Part shown: one piece after another, positions 41,600 through 51,232 of the stretch | Position numbering within the stretch: position 1 is the first letter of the stretch | Layout: the number at the start of each line of letters is the position of its first letter | From: Burkholderiaceae bacterium | GTDB lineage: Bacteria > Pseudomonadota > Gammaproteobacteria > Burkholderiales > Burkholderiaceae_C | Direction: 5' to 3' | Assembly (NCBI GenBank): GCA_018780645.1 | Contig: JADMJJ010000010.1 | Coordinates: 106,753 to 170,752, forward strand | DNA length: 64,000 nt | Program-made: the position numbers and the translations under genes | Notes under the pieces: model-generated | Told to the model about the DNA's origin: nothing | What the model saw: only the letters and a program-made list of their open reading frames with translations | Databases searched by the model: none

Positions 41600-42064
41600 A
41601 TGCGCATGTCCTGCCTCCGCATCGCCCTGGTCACTGCATTGGGCGCCCTGCCGCCCCTGGTCGCACTTGCCGCCGACGGTGGCGCCACCGAGGCCGAGGC
41701 CGTGGCCATGGTCAAGAAGGGCGTGGCGTTCATCAAGGCCAACGGTCATGACAAGGCCTATGCGGAGTTCTCCGCCAAGGGAGGGCAGTTCACCGACCGC
41801 GATCTCTATCTGGTCGCCTATGGCCTTGATGGCACCGTGCGCGCCCATGGTGCGAACACCAAGATGGTGGGCAAGAATCTGCTCGATCTGAAGGATGTCG
41901 ACGGCAAGGCCTTTGTCAAGGAACGGGTCGAGATGGCGGCCGCCAAGGGCAGTTTCTGGCAGGACTACAAGTTCACCAATCCCGAGAACAAGAAGATCGA
42001 ACCCAAGCGCATGTACTGCGAGAAGTACGAGGACATGGCGATCTGCGGCGGCATCTACAAGTAA
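41600..42064 (+). CDS. Secreted single Cache-domain protein
   Basis: A 154-residue exported protein: signal peptide (LRIALVTALGALPPLVALA) followed by one Cache-type sensor domain. EAVAMVKKGVAFIKANGHDK, FTDRDLYLVAYGLDGTVRAHGANTKMVGKNLLDLKD and GSFWQDYKFTNPENKKIEPK are characteristic of Cache_2-like domains. There is no membrane anchor. It precedes an MCP gene by 56 bases. A free periplasmic ligand-binding partner for the receptor is plausible. AAGGAG lies 9 bases before the ATG. Confidence 0.88.
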   Translation: MRMSCLRIALVTALGALPPLVALAADGGATEAEAVAMVKKGVAFIKANGHDKAYAEFSAKGGQFTDRDLYLVAYGLDGTVRAHGANTKMVGKNLLDLKDVDGKAFVKERVEMAAAKGSFWQDYKFTNPENKKIEPKRMYCEKYEDMAICGGIYK

Positions 42065-42120
42065 CAACCCCGTACTTGCTGTAGCGCCGGGGCTGCCCGG
42101 ATCTCACACCGGGGGAACGC

Positions 42121-43665
42121 ATGAAACTTGCTACAAAGTTGCTGGCGGCACCGCTGCTGACCGCGCTGGTGGTCTTTGGCGTGGGCCAGATCAACTCTCT
42201 GCTGATGAGCAATGCGGCTTCGGCGAATCGCGTCACCCTGGAGGCCCAGCTGGATGACTACCGCACGCTGGCCAGCGCCCAGGAGCAGCTGGCCCAGGTG
42301 CACACCAGCGTCTATCGCACCGTGGCCCTGATTGCCTCGCTGGACGAGGCCCAGATCAAGGCCTTCCGGGCCGATCTGGTGCGACAGGCCGAGGGTGTGA
42401 AGCGGGTTGCCATGGGCATCTCGGCCTCGCGCGATGCCGACACCGAGCTGCGGGACATGACGACGAGGCTAAGCCAGGAGGTCGACAAGTACCGGGCCCA
42501 GGCGGATCAGGCCATCGACCTGTCCTCGGTCGATCCCAACACCGGCATCGCCGCGATGCAGAGCGCCGACAAGACCTTCGCGGGCCTGAGCCAGACGATG
42601 CAGGCCATGGTCAAGCGCGGCGAGACCAGCTCGGGCCAGACCGTCGTCGCCGCCGACACCCATCGCCAGCGCATCAGCTGGTTGCTCGCCGCCCTGGGTC
42701 TGCTCAGCGCGGCGCTTGCGGTGGGCCTGTCGTGGTTGATGCAACGCAAGCTGACGTCCGAGCTGCAACGCGCGACCGCCATCGCCGGGGAGGTGGCGGC
42801 CGGCAATCTCGCCGTCGACGCCAGCAGCGCGCGCAACGATGAGGTCGGCGATCTGGTTCGCGCGCTGGGTGCCATGGCCCACCAGCTGGGCAGGTCAATG
42901 CGCGAGGTGCTCCACTCGTCGGAGTCGATCCGCACCGCCAGCGCCGAAATCGCTACTGGCAACCAGGACCTGAGCCAGCGCACCGAACAGACGGCCTCCA
43001 GCCTGCAGCAGGCGGCCTCGGCCATGGATCAACTGACCCACACCGTGCGGCAGTCGGCCGACTCGGCCAGCGAGGCCAACCGGCTGGCCGGCTCTGCGGC
43101 CGAGGTCGCTGCTCGCGGCGGCGATGTCGTCGCTCAGGTCGTGAGCACGATGGAGGACATCAACGTCAGCTCGCGCAAGATCGGCGACATCATCGGCGTC
43201 ATCGACAGCATCGCCTTCCAGACCAATATCCTGGCGCTGAACGCCGCCGTGGAAGCCGCCCGCGCCGGCGAACAGGGGCGGGGCTTCGCGGTTGTGGCGG
43301 GGGAAGTACGGTCGCTGGCGCAGCGCAGCGCCCAGGCCGCGCGTGAAATCAAGACGCTGATCGGCGTCTCGGTCGAGAAGGTCGAGAACGGCTCCCGCCT
43401 GGTCGCCAATGCCGGCCAGACCATGACCGAGATCGTTGGCAGCGTGCAGCGCGTGTCCAACATCATCGGCGAGATCACCGCGGCGGCGGCGCTGCAGTCC
43501 GACGGCATCGGCGAGGTCAATGGTTCGGTGGTACAGCTCGACCAGATGACGCAGCAGAACGCGGCCTTGGTGGAGCAGTCCGCCGCCGCGGCGGAGAGCC
43601 TGAAGGAGCAGGCGGTCAAGCTGGCCCAGATCGTCAACACCTTCAAGCTCGACAATGGTCGCTGA
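42121..43665 (+). CDS. Methyl-accepting chemotaxis protein
   Basis: A 514-residue receptor. A first membrane segment (residues 7-27), a periplasmic four-helix bundle of about 160 residues, a second membrane segment near residues 182-202, a HAMP domain ([20 protein letters not shown]) and the cytoplasmic signalling hairpin follow. The conserved tip reads [20 protein letters not shown]. There is no NWETF-type CheR tether at the end. It sits after the Cache protein, which may deliver a ligand to its simple periplasmic part. Confidence 0.93.
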   Translation: MKLATKLLAAPLLTALVVFGVGQINSLLMSNAASANRVTLEAQLDDYRTLASAQEQLAQVHTSVYRTVALIASLDEAQIKAFRADLVRQAEGVKRVAMGISASRDADTELRDMTTRLSQEVDKYRAQADQAIDLSSVDPNTGIAAMQSADKTFAGLSQTMQAMVKRGETSSGQTVVAADTHRQRISWLLAALGLLSAALAVGLSWLMQRKLTSELQRATAIAGEVAAGNLAVDASSARNDEVGDLVRALGAMAHQLGRSMREVLHSSESIRTASAEIATGNQDLSQRTEQTASSLQQAASAMDQLTHTVRQSADSASEANRLAGSAAEVAARGGDVVAQVVSTMEDINVSSRKIGDIIGVIDSIAFQTNILALNAAVEAARAGEQGRGFAVVAGEVRSLAQRSAQAAREIKTLIGVSVEKVENGSRLVANAGQTMTEIVGSVQRVSNIIGEITAAAALQSDGIGEVNGSVVQLDQMTQQNAALVEQSAAAAESLKEQAVKLAQIVNTFKLDNGR

Positions 43666-43697
43666 GGCCGGCCCGCCAGGCGCAGCCCCCTGCGGGC

Positions 43698-46600
43698 TCA
43701 GCCCGTGAAGCTGTAGCGCTGCGCCAGAGCAGCGTAGCGACGGAGCAGCATCAGCTGCCGGTCGGACGACCCGCTGTCTGAGTCGGCCAGGGCGTGCAAT
43801 GCGCCCAACAGGTTTCGGCCCTCCGGCGAGCCCGCGAGGTCATCCTGGCCTTCGATCGAGGTACGCAGCCCGGCAAGTCCGGTGGACGCAGGCACCTGCT
43901 GCACCGCCTGCAACCAGGGCAGCAGCAGGCGCGGCGCGCCGGTGACCACGGCCACGTGCGTCATCAACGCGCGGTGTCCCTGCTGGCCGGCCAGCAGGGA
44001 CAACTCCTCGGCACCGAGGCTGGATTTCATCACCCGATAGACATTCAGAAAGCGCAGCGCCCGCCGCGGTGAGCCACCGACAAAGGGCGCCAGCGTGGCC
44101 ATGAACTCGCGCTCGTCGGCACTGAAGTTGAGGCTGAACACTGGCGTGCGCGGTGTAGGGGCAGGGGGTGCAGGCGGCGGCTCGACCTGCGCCGGTGGCG
44201 AGTTCGGTGTCGAGGCGGATGGGGGCTCCGGTTCCGACGCGCCTGGCGCTTTCGGCAGCGTTTGCGGCGGCAGTGCCGGCGGCGCGGGCAAGGACGACGG
44301 CGCGGGTGGTGGTGGTGGTGCAAGCTCCGCCGAGGTGCTGCGATGGGCCAGGAAGGTGGCGCTGGCCTCGGGCGTCATCGGCCGCACCCAGTAGGGAATC
44401 TGGAAGATCTTCTCCAGATAGTCGTGGGCGGTGGCGATGCTGCCGGTCTGGGGCTGGCCGGGCGCCGCCAGCGTGGTCGGGTAATGACTCTCCAGCGCGC
44501 GGCTGACCCAGCGCACATCGACGGCCACCAGCACGACGAACAGCGGAAAGCCCAGCAGCAGGTGTACGGCCTGCAGCACATCGACCACTTTGGCAGGGGC
44601 GCAGCGGTCGAGGTCGTCGATGTACAGCACGATGCGGTTGAACACCGGGATCTCGACGGCCGGGCCGGGCGAGGGTGGCTGCAGCTTGGCGAACTCCTCC
44701 TCCTTCAGCAGGCCCTCGGCCTGGGCGCGCAGGGCCTTGATGCGCTGCTCGAAGGCCGCGCGCTGCGCCTGCTCGCGCTCGGCGTCGCGCTCCACCGCGC
44801 CCATGGCCGCGGCCAGCTCCTCGAAGTCCTTGCGTATTGCAGCCACCAGGCCCAGGTGCTTGGCATAGTCGCCGTTGACGGCGCGCTCGCGCACAAAACG
44901 CATCAGGCGGCCGCGCCCGGTGCCGCTGGCGTATTCGCGCTCGGCCTCGGCCAGCCGCTCGCTGGAACCGGCGAGCTGGGCCCTGGCCTCCTCGACCTGG
45001 GCCTTCAGGCGGGCAAAGCTGTCCTGCGCTTCCTTGACCTCTTTCGCCGGATCGCTGACCTGTTGCTCGATCGCCGCATCGAGCTGGGCGCGAAAGCCCT
45101 CGACATGGTCGATGGCCACGCGCACGCGGCGGGCCATCCAGCCGAGTGCGCCGGCAACGGTGGCCATCGCCCCGGACACTGTCAGCACCGCAGCATTGAT
45201 CTGCGCCAGGCCCGGCCAGTGCAGGGCGGTGGCCAGCAGGTCGCGCGCCAGTACCAGGGCGGCCGGCACGGCCAGGCAGCCCATCAGCAGGGCCGGGGGC
45301 ACCCACCAGGCACCGGCCTGGCGCAGCACGGCGCCGGTGACCAGGCGTCCGCGCTGGGCCTGCTGGGTCAAGGCCTGCATCGCCTCGGACAGCGCCTCGG
45401 CGTCCCGGCCGGCCTGTGGCAGGCCCAATGTCTCGGCCGCCTGCTTCAGTTTTTTCTGCGCATCGCTGTCCTGGCCCAGCGCCTGCATGAAGGCCTGGGA
45501 CACGGCATTCCAGTAGACCTGGGGCGCGCTACCGGCACGGCTGCGCGCGGCCATCAGTTCCCGCTCGGCCTCACCCAACTGCACGGCCGCCCGCTGCTGC
45601 TCCTTGCGTCGGCGCAGCAGCCGCTCGGCGGCGTCCAGGGTCAGTTCTCGCGCCGTCGCCAGCTGCTCGAACAGCTGGTCGGCCTGGCTGGCCTGGCCGG
45701 CCTTGGCCTGCTCGCCGACCCAGCGGTCCAGCTCGACGAAGATGTGATCGACCAGGCTGGCCCACAGGCTGCTGTCGGCGTAATGCCAGGCGTTGAAGCG
45801 GATCTGCACGATCTGCTGGTGGAAGGTATCGATGTCGAACTCCTGCGCGTCGCCCCTGGCCAGCAGGGCGACATGCTCATGCACCAGCTTCAGGAAGAAG
45901 GACTTGCCCGCCCCCCACTCGCCGAACACGCCAACGGCCATCGGCGGCGCCAGCGCCTTCGAGGCCAGCAGGCGCGCAAAGGCCTGGGCCTCGTCCTGGG
46001 CGCCGAGGCTGTCTGTCAGCCTCGGCGCCCAGGGGTCGTCATTGCCGTGGGCGGCGACGCCAATGCCCGCGATGGCTGGGATTCCGGGGTTGGGGGCCGG
46101 TGCTGGGGCCGGATCGGCCGTATCGCCGAGCGCGGTCCGCCAGACCTGCAGCAGCTGAGGGTGGTCGGTGCCCATTTCGTTCAGCAGCTGTGTGCGCAGC
46201 CGGGGTCGCTCCAGACCCTGCTGGAGCAGATTCTCCAGCAGCCGCCCCCGCCCGGTGCGCAGCACGGCGGCCAGCATGGCATCGGCGCTCAAGGCTTCGT
46301 TGCCCAGCACCGACCTGCCGATCTCGGCCGCCTGCCTGAGCACGGCCCAGGCGTTGTCTGTGGCACCCACCGAGGCACCCGAGCGCTCCTTCTTTTCCGG
46401 GTCGGCCAGGTAGGCCTCGCGCAGCCGGAACAAGGCCTTGTCCAGCGTCGGGTCGGAGCGCAGCAATCGCGCGAAGCTCTGCAAGCCCGGCTCGTGCTGC
46501 AGCACGTCGATGGGCCCCTGCGCCAGGCTGTGCAAGGCCAGGAGCAAGCGCGTCGTCGAGATGCGGCGGGGTGCACCAGGCACGGGCTGAGCCGCCTGTT

Positions 46601-47147
46601 GCAGCACGTGTACCGCGGTCGGCGTGGCGCCGACGACACCCAAGCGCCCCAGTAGGTCTGCTAGCCAGGAAGACGCCTCCTCGGCTGCGTTCGCCTCATG
46701 CTCAAGCAAGCCGTCCAGCGGCGGGCGACGGCGCTCGGGCAGAAGCTCGGCCAGACGCCGAGCCTCATCAGGGGCGATGCGGAAATTGGTGCCCTGCGGC
46801 GCACGCAGCAGCAGATTGCCCTCCAAGGCGCCTGACCTGATCACCTCCTGGCGCCGTATGGGCCGGCCCAGCCAGACCCGCTCGTCGACGACCACACGGA
46901 TCGTCGTGCGGCCCTTGACCGGCTCCTCCGGGCTGTCGATGCGCGCAATCTCGCCCCAGCCGCGCAGCCCGCCCTTGTCGGTGGTCTGCCATAAGAACAC
47001 CAGATCGCCGGGCCGCATCTCGGCCGCCCAGCGCTGCACCGGCCAGTCAGTCGGCGTGCTCTGGTCATTGTCCTGATCGTGGCGGCCGGAGCCTGGCTCA
47101 CGGTCCTTGTACTGGAACAGCCAGGCATGGCGGATCGGTGCATTCAC
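43698..47147 (-). CDS. EVE-ClpN-like-KAP P-loop NTPase fusion
   Basis: A 1149-residue protein. Residues 1-125 resemble an EVE/PUA-like domain (HAWLFQYKDRE, EMRPGDLVFLW, GGLRGWGEIARI). Residues 195-330 hold two helical repeats resembling ClpA/ClpC N-domains (TTRLLLALHSLAQ, SADAMLAAVLRTG). A KAP NTPase follows, with Walker A GEWGAGKS at 409-416, two membrane segments near 615-670, a coiled coil to about 810, and Walker B IVLYIDDLDRC near 840. A proline-rich linker (about 940-1010) precedes a KAP-type C-terminus (GGSPRRALRFLNVYR). KAP proteins include the phage-exclusion protein PifA. Confidence 0.85.
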   Translation of the reverse strand: MNAPIRHAWLFQYKDREPGSGRHDQDNDQSTPTDWPVQRWAAEMRPGDLVFLWQTTDKGGLRGWGEIARIDSPEEPVKGRTTIRVVVDERVWLGRPIRRQEVIRSGALEGNLLLRAPQGTNFRIAPDEARRLAELLPERRRPPLDGLLEHEANAAEEASSWLADLLGRLGVVGATPTAVHVLQQAAQPVPGAPRRISTTRLLLALHSLAQGPIDVLQHEPGLQSFARLLRSDPTLDKALFRLREAYLADPEKKERSGASVGATDNAWAVLRQAAEIGRSVLGNEALSADAMLAAVLRTGRGRLLENLLQQGLERPRLRTQLLNEMGTDHPQLLQVWRTALGDTADPAPAPAPNPGIPAIAGIGVAAHGNDDPWAPRLTDSLGAQDEAQAFARLLASKALAPPMAVGVFGEWGAGKSFFLKLVHEHVALLARGDAQEFDIDTFHQQIVQIRFNAWHYADSSLWASLVDHIFVELDRWVGEQAKAGQASQADQLFEQLATARELTLDAAERLLRRRKEQQRAAVQLGEAERELMAARSRAGSAPQVYWNAVSQAFMQALGQDSDAQKKLKQAAETLGLPQAGRDAEALSEAMQALTQQAQRGRLVTGAVLRQAGAWWVPPALLMGCLAVPAALVLARDLLATALHWPGLAQINAAVLTVSGAMATVAGALGWMARRVRVAIDHVEGFRAQLDAAIEQQVSDPAKEVKEAQDSFARLKAQVEEARAQLAGSSERLAEAEREYASGTGRGRLMRFVRERAVNGDYAKHLGLVAAIRKDFEELAAAMGAVERDAEREQAQRAAFEQRIKALRAQAEGLLKEEEFAKLQPPSPGPAVEIPVFNRIVLYIDDLDRCAPAKVVDVLQAVHLLLGFPLFVVLVAVDVRWVSRALESHYPTTLAAPGQPQTGSIATAHDYLEKIFQIPYWVRPMTPEASATFLAHRSTSAELAPPPPPAPSSLPAPPALPPQTLPKAPGASEPEPPSASTPNSPPAQVEPPPAPPAPTPRTPVFSLNFSADEREFMATLAPFVGGSPRRALRFLNVYRVMKSSLGAEELSLLAGQQGHRALMTHVAVVTGAPRLLLPWLQAVQQVPASTGLAGLRTSIEGQDDLAGSPEGRNLLGALHALADSDSGSSDRQLMLLRRYAALAQRYSFTG

Positions 47148-47249
47148 GGCTTGCGGCTCCCCAGGCGCGCAGAGTGGACGCGCAGCGCGTCAGTGTGCAG
47201 CCGCCGCCGCGGCGCTGACATCCTTCAAGGTAGGGAGCCTGGTGCCGCG

Positions 47250-47405
47250 CTAGTTGAGACGAATGGCCCCTGCCCCAAACAGGCCGACCAGCCCGATCAC
47301 GATCAGGTAGATGGCAACGATGAAGTTCAGCAGCTTGGGCATGATCAGGATCAGGATGCCGGCGAGCAGGGACAGCAGCGGGGTAAGACTCAGATGGAGG
47401 TTCAT
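47250..47405 (-). CDS. DUF3096 family small membrane protein
   Basis: A 51-residue protein made almost entirely of two membrane helices: LTPLLSLLAGILILIMPKLL and NFIVAIYLIVIGLVGLFG, ending AIRLN. The pattern ILIMPxLLNxIVAIYLIVIG is typical of DUF3096. Function unknown. It lies between the porin terminator and the KAP gene, with about 100 bases on each side. Confidence 0.88.
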   Translation of the reverse strand: MNLHLSLTPLLSLLAGILILIMPKLLNFIVAIYLIVIGLVGLFGAGAIRLN

Positions 47406-47533
47406 GCTTTTTCCAGTTCGGCGCCGGGCGCAAGGGGCAGCGGCCTCGGATGGAACGAGTGTGAGCTCTGCCTCGCCCCGCGAACATCGGCCCGCATCGC
47501 CATCGCCTGTAGTACAGCGCCTACGCGATATCA

Positions 47534-47566
47534 GAGAAAAAGGGCCGGGTCTTGCGCCCCGGCCCT
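47534..47566 (-). terminator. Rho-independent terminator of the porin gene
   Basis: On the minus strand a 9-base stem (AGGGCCGGG with CCCGGCCCT, 8-base loop) is followed by TTTTTCTCT. It begins 20 bases after the porin stop codon. Confidence 0.88.
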
Positions 47567-47586
47567 GATTCATGCCCTGCGCCGTA

Positions 47587-48678
47587 TCAGAAGCTGTGGC
47601 GGATGCCGCCGACGAACTCGGTGATATTGCGCTCGCCGCCACTGGTCAGGCCGGCCGGCACCGAGCTGGCAATGCGGGCGGTGTAGCCCACGCCATCGTT
47701 TTTGAAGCGGGTCAGCGACGAGTACAGCGCCGTGCGCTTGGACAGGTCGAACTGGTAGCCCACACCCAGCGCCTGGGTCTTGCCCTCGAGGCCGTTCTTG
47801 CGCTTGCTCTCGACATACTGGGTCTTGAACGTATGGTGGCCCAGACGGTAGTCGCCGCCCAGCCAGTAGCCTGTGCCATCGGCATTGGCGACCGAGCGGT
47901 CATCGACCGAGATCACCCCGGCCACGACGCGGAAGGCGTCGAAGCTGTAGGCGCCGGCCGCCGACAGGGTCTGCACATCCAGATTGGCCGCGGCCTTCTT
48001 GTCGGTCACGTACGACACCATCGCATCGACACCGCCCTGGGTGTAGCGGGCGTAGATGTCGCCAACGCGAGTCTGCTTGGTCCCGCCGGCGACCTCGCCG
48101 AGGCCCACCAGCGCGCCGGCCTTGAACCCGTTGTAATTGACGCTCTCGAACTTGACCGAGTTGTTGACGCGCGCCGGCCCGCCGTTGAGGGCGCCCGAGG
48201 CATCGCTGCCGCGCACCGGCTCATAGCCGCCAAAGCCGCCGATCACCGCCGTGCTGGCGCCATACGAGTTGTTGGAGAACTGGCTGAAGTCGCTGGTCAG
48301 GTTGTAGATGCTGCCGTACTGGCGGCCCAGGCTCACCTGGCCGTATGGCGTGCCCAGGCCGACGAAGGCCTGGCGGCCCCAGAACGCGCCCTGGCCGCTG
48401 GTGCCCTCGTCGAGGTTGATGCCGCTCTCCAGGGTGAAGAAGGCGCGCAGACCGCCGCCCAGGTCTTCCGTGCCGCGCAGGCCGAAGCGCGAGCCCTGCA
48501 GGCCGCCGGACTGCACACGGGTCACCGTGCTGGCGCCGTCGAGCACCTGGACGTTGGCGTCGACCACGCCGTACAAGGTGACCTGGGTGCCGGTCGTCTG
48601 GGCCAACACGGCGGAGGAGGAGGCTGCCAAGGCAGCGGCGACGGCCACGGCCGAGAAGATGTTTTTGTTGCGAGACAT
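47587..48678 (-). CDS. Gram-negative porin (OmpC-like)
   Basis: Outer-membrane channel of 363 residues. The signal peptide (IFSAVAVAAALAASSSAVLA) precedes TQVTLYGVVDANVQVLDG, the diagnostic first strand, then SRFGLRGTEDLGGGLRAFF and the short loop-3 region AFWGRQAFVGLGTPYGQVSLGRQY. The C-terminal strand ends in Phe (GGIRHSF), as needed for BAM-mediated assembly. The start at 48678 is preceded by AGGAA. This is a typical Burkholderiales trimeric porin for small solutes. Confidence 0.95.
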   Translation of the reverse strand: MSRNKNIFSAVAVAAALAASSSAVLAQTTGTQVTLYGVVDANVQVLDGASTVTRVQSGGLQGSRFGLRGTEDLGGGLRAFFTLESGINLDEGTSGQGAFWGRQAFVGLGTPYGQVSLGRQYGSIYNLTSDFSQFSNNSYGASTAVIGGFGGYEPVRGSDASGALNGGPARVNNSVKFESVNYNGFKAGALVGLGEVAGGTKQTRVGDIYARYTQGGVDAMVSYVTDKKAAANLDVQTLSAAGAYSFDAFRVVAGVISVDDRSVANADGTGYWLGGDYRLGHHTFKTQYVESKRKNGLEGKTQALGVGYQFDLSKRTALYSSLTRFKNDGVGYTARIASSVPAGLTSGGERNITEFVGGIRHSF

Positions 48679-48888
48679 GTCGTGATTCCTGCTTGCTAGC
48701 GAAGTGCGATCCATGCCGCCGACCTGAGGGCCGGCGGCCCCGACCCGCGCCTTGAAAGGCTTGGGTCATGGCTCCCAACTGGGGGCGGGTTTGCACCTAG
48801 AAAGCCCGGCTTCCTGCAACGCAACGTTCCGGAATCGACAAAAATCAGTGGGCGCTATGCGCGCAGCGTCATGCAGCCAGGGCGGGGA

Positions 48889-50547
48889 CTATTCCCCCGC
48901 CCGCAACCACCCGGCCGCCCGTTCGGCAATCATCAGCGTCGGCGAGTTGGTGTTTCCGCTGGTGATCGTCGGCATCACGCTGGCATCGACCACGCGCAGG
49001 GCGGCCACACCGCGCACGCGCAGCCGGCTGTCCACCACGGCCATGGCGTCGTCGGCGCGGCCCATCTTGCAGGTGCCGACCGGGTGGAAGATGGTGGTGG
49101 CGATGTCGCCGGCCAGGCGGGCCAGCTCCTCGTCGGTCTGGTACTGCAGGCCAGGTTTGTGCTCTTCCGGCTGATAGCGCTGCAGCGCCGGCTGGCCGAC
49201 GATGCGGCGGGTCAGGCGCAGGCTTTCGGCGGCGATCTTCCGGTCTTCGGAGGTAGAGAGGTAGTTGGGCGAGATGGCGGGCGCATCGCGATAGTCGGCC
49301 GTGTGCAGCAGCACCGTGCCGCGGCTGCTCGGGTTCAGGTTGCAGACGCTGGCGGTGAAGGCATTGAAGCCATGCAGCGGCTCGCCGAAGGCGTCCAGCG
49401 ACAGCGGCTGCACGTGGTACTCCAGATCGGGCCAGGTCTTGCCCGGACTGCTGCGCGTGAAGGCGCCCAGCTGCGAGGGTGCCATGCTCATCGGTCCGCT
49501 GCGCTTGAGCGCATATTCCAGGCCGATCATCGCCTTGCCGAAGAGGCTGTTCGCCAGCGTATTCAAGGTCTTGGCCCCCTGCACCTTGAACACCGCGCGT
49601 ATCTGCAGATGGTCTTGCAGATTGGCGCCGACGCCGGGCAGGTCCTGCTGCACTTCGATGCCCAGCGACTGCAGATGCGCGGCCGGGCCTATGCCCGACA
49701 GCTGCAGGATCTGCGGCGAACCGATCGCGCCGGCCGACAGCAGGACCTCGCCGCCGGGCTTGAGCTTGATCTCCTCGGGCCCATGCGGCGTGCGCGCGGC
49801 CACGCCGGTGCAGCGCAGCGCGCCGGTTTCGTCGCGCTCCAGCAGCAGGCGGCTGACCTGGGTGCCGGTCCACAGCTCGAAATTGGGCCGGCCAAAGGCC
49901 TTGGGGCGCAGAAAGGCCTTGGCCGTGTTCCAACGCAGGCCGCTTTTCTGGTTGACCTCGAAGTAGCCGACGCCCTCGTTGTTGCCGCTGTTGAAGTCTG
50001 CGGTGGCGGGCACGCCGGCCTGGGTGGCGGCGGCGGCAAAGGCATCGAGCACGTCCCAGCGCAGGCGCTGCTTCTCGACCCGCCATTCGCCGCCATGGCC
50101 GTGCGTGGCGGCAAACGAGGCGTTCTGGTCCTGGGGTTTGTCGAGCCGCCAGTGGTCCTCGTGTTTCATGAAGGCCGGCAGGCAATGCTCCCAGCGCCAA
50201 CTGGCATCGCCGGTGGCTTCGGCCCAGCCGTCGTAGTCGCGGGCCTGGCCCCGCATATAGATCATGCCGTTGATGCTGGAGCAGCCGCCCAGCACCTTGC
50301 CGCGCGGGTAGCGCAGGCTGCGGCCATTGAGGCCGGCGTCGGGCTCGGTGTTGTAGAGCCAGTCGGTGCGCGGGTTGCCGATGCAGTACAGATAGCCGAC
50401 CGGAATGTGTATCCAGTGGTAGTCGTCCTTGCCGCCGGCCTCGATCAGCAACACGCGCTTGGAGGCGTCGGCGGTCAGGCGGTTGGCGAGCAGGCTGCCG
50501 GCGGTGCCGGCACCGATGATGATGTAGTCGAACGCGGGATTGCTCAT
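48889..50547 (-). CDS. GMC family oxidoreductase (choline dehydrogenase-like)
   Basis: FAD-dependent alcohol dehydrogenase of 552 residues. The FAD fold begins [20 protein letters not shown] with the dinucleotide motif GAGTAGS at 12-18; [21 protein letters not shown] is GMC signature 1, and [17 protein letters not shown] is signature 2. The C-terminus has HPVGTCKMG with the active-site His and an Asn-rich end ([17 protein letters not shown]). It could oxidise aliphatic alcohols or choline; no bet genes lie nearby. Confidence 0.93.
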   Translation of the reverse strand: MSNPAFDYIIIGAGTAGSLLANRLTADASKRVLLIEAGGKDDYHWIHIPVGYLYCIGNPRTDWLYNTEPDAGLNGRSLRYPRGKVLGGCSSINGMIYMRGQARDYDGWAEATGDASWRWEHCLPAFMKHEDHWRLDKPQDQNASFAATHGHGGEWRVEKQRLRWDVLDAFAAAATQAGVPATADFNSGNNEGVGYFEVNQKSGLRWNTAKAFLRPKAFGRPNFELWTGTQVSRLLLERDETGALRCTGVAARTPHGPEEIKLKPGGEVLLSAGAIGSPQILQLSGIGPAAHLQSLGIEVQQDLPGVGANLQDHLQIRAVFKVQGAKTLNTLANSLFGKAMIGLEYALKRSGPMSMAPSQLGAFTRSSPGKTWPDLEYHVQPLSLDAFGEPLHGFNAFTASVCNLNPSSRGTVLLHTADYRDAPAISPNYLSTSEDRKIAAESLRLTRRIVGQPALQRYQPEEHKPGLQYQTDEELARLAGDIATTIFHPVGTCKMGRADDAMAVVDSRLRVRGVAALRVVDASVMPTITSGNTNSPTLMIAERAAGWLRAGE

Positions 50548-50560
50548 CGGCCCTGTCAGG

Positions 50561-51202
50561 TCAGTTGTTGATGTGGGAAGCGAGCACCGGGAAGAGCTTG
50601 ATCAGCCCGTCGGCCAGCAGCTCCACGGCCAGTGCGGCCAGTATCAGACCCATCAGCCGGGTCATGATGTTGATGCCGGTCTGCCCCAGCACCTTGGCGA
50701 TGCGGCCCGAGGCGGTGAAGACCAGATAGGTGACCAGCGCCACCACCACGCCATAGCCGACCAGCACGGCCAGCTCCCACCAGTGGCGGGTCTTCTCGGC
50801 ATAGATCACCATCGTCGAAATCGTTGCCGGCCCGGTCAAGAGCGGAATCGTCAGCGGCACGACGGCAATGCTGGCACCTGCATCGACCTTATGCGCCCCC
50901 TCGCTGACGTCCTCCTTGCGCCCCTCGGCCGGCTGGGCATTCAGCATCTGCAGCGAGCTGATCAAGAGCAGCGTGCCGCCGCCGACCTGGAACGAGGCCA
51001 GCGAGATGCCGAAGAACTCGATGATCTTCAGGCCCATCAGCGCGCTCAGGCCGATCACGCAGAAGGCGGTGAAGGCACTGACGCGTATCGTCTGCTGGCG
51101 CTGCTGCCGCGTGAAGTTCTGCGTGAAGTGGATGAAGAAGGGCACCACGCCAATCGGGTTGACGATGGCCAGCAGGGCGACGAGGGGTTTGTACAGGTCC
51201 AT
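50561..51202 (-). CDS. MarC family integral membrane protein
   Basis: A 213-residue membrane protein with six segments. LLAIVNPIGVVPFFIHFTQ at the start and VVPLTIPLLTGPATISTMVI in the middle are the two NPxGxxP-like and PLxxGPG-like motifs of the MarC/YchE/YhgN family. The family was once linked to antibiotic resistance but its role is unsettled. It follows the metal-receptor gene by 30 bases and precedes the GMC gene. Confidence 0.92.
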   Translation of the reverse strand: MDLYKPLVALLAIVNPIGVVPFFIHFTQNFTRQQRQQTIRVSAFTAFCVIGLSALMGLKIIEFFGISLASFQVGGGTLLLISSLQMLNAQPAEGRKEDVSEGAHKVDAGASIAVVPLTIPLLTGPATISTMVIYAEKTRHWWELAVLVGYGVVVALVTYLVFTASGRIAKVLGQTGINIMTRLMGLILAALAVELLADGLIKLFPVLASHINN

Positions 51203-51232
51203 GCCGGATTGTGCGGCGGCGGCGTGCCCCCG

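Noticed and set aside
44262..46655. 797-codon open frame on the plus strand
   Set aside because: It is antisense to the KAP NTPase, which carries Walker A and B motifs. No domain is visible in the antisense text.
43698..47147. Toxin-antitoxin or restriction operon around the KAP gene
   Set aside because: The neighbours are an MCP and DUF3096, and no methylase, nuclease or antitoxin gene is adjacent.
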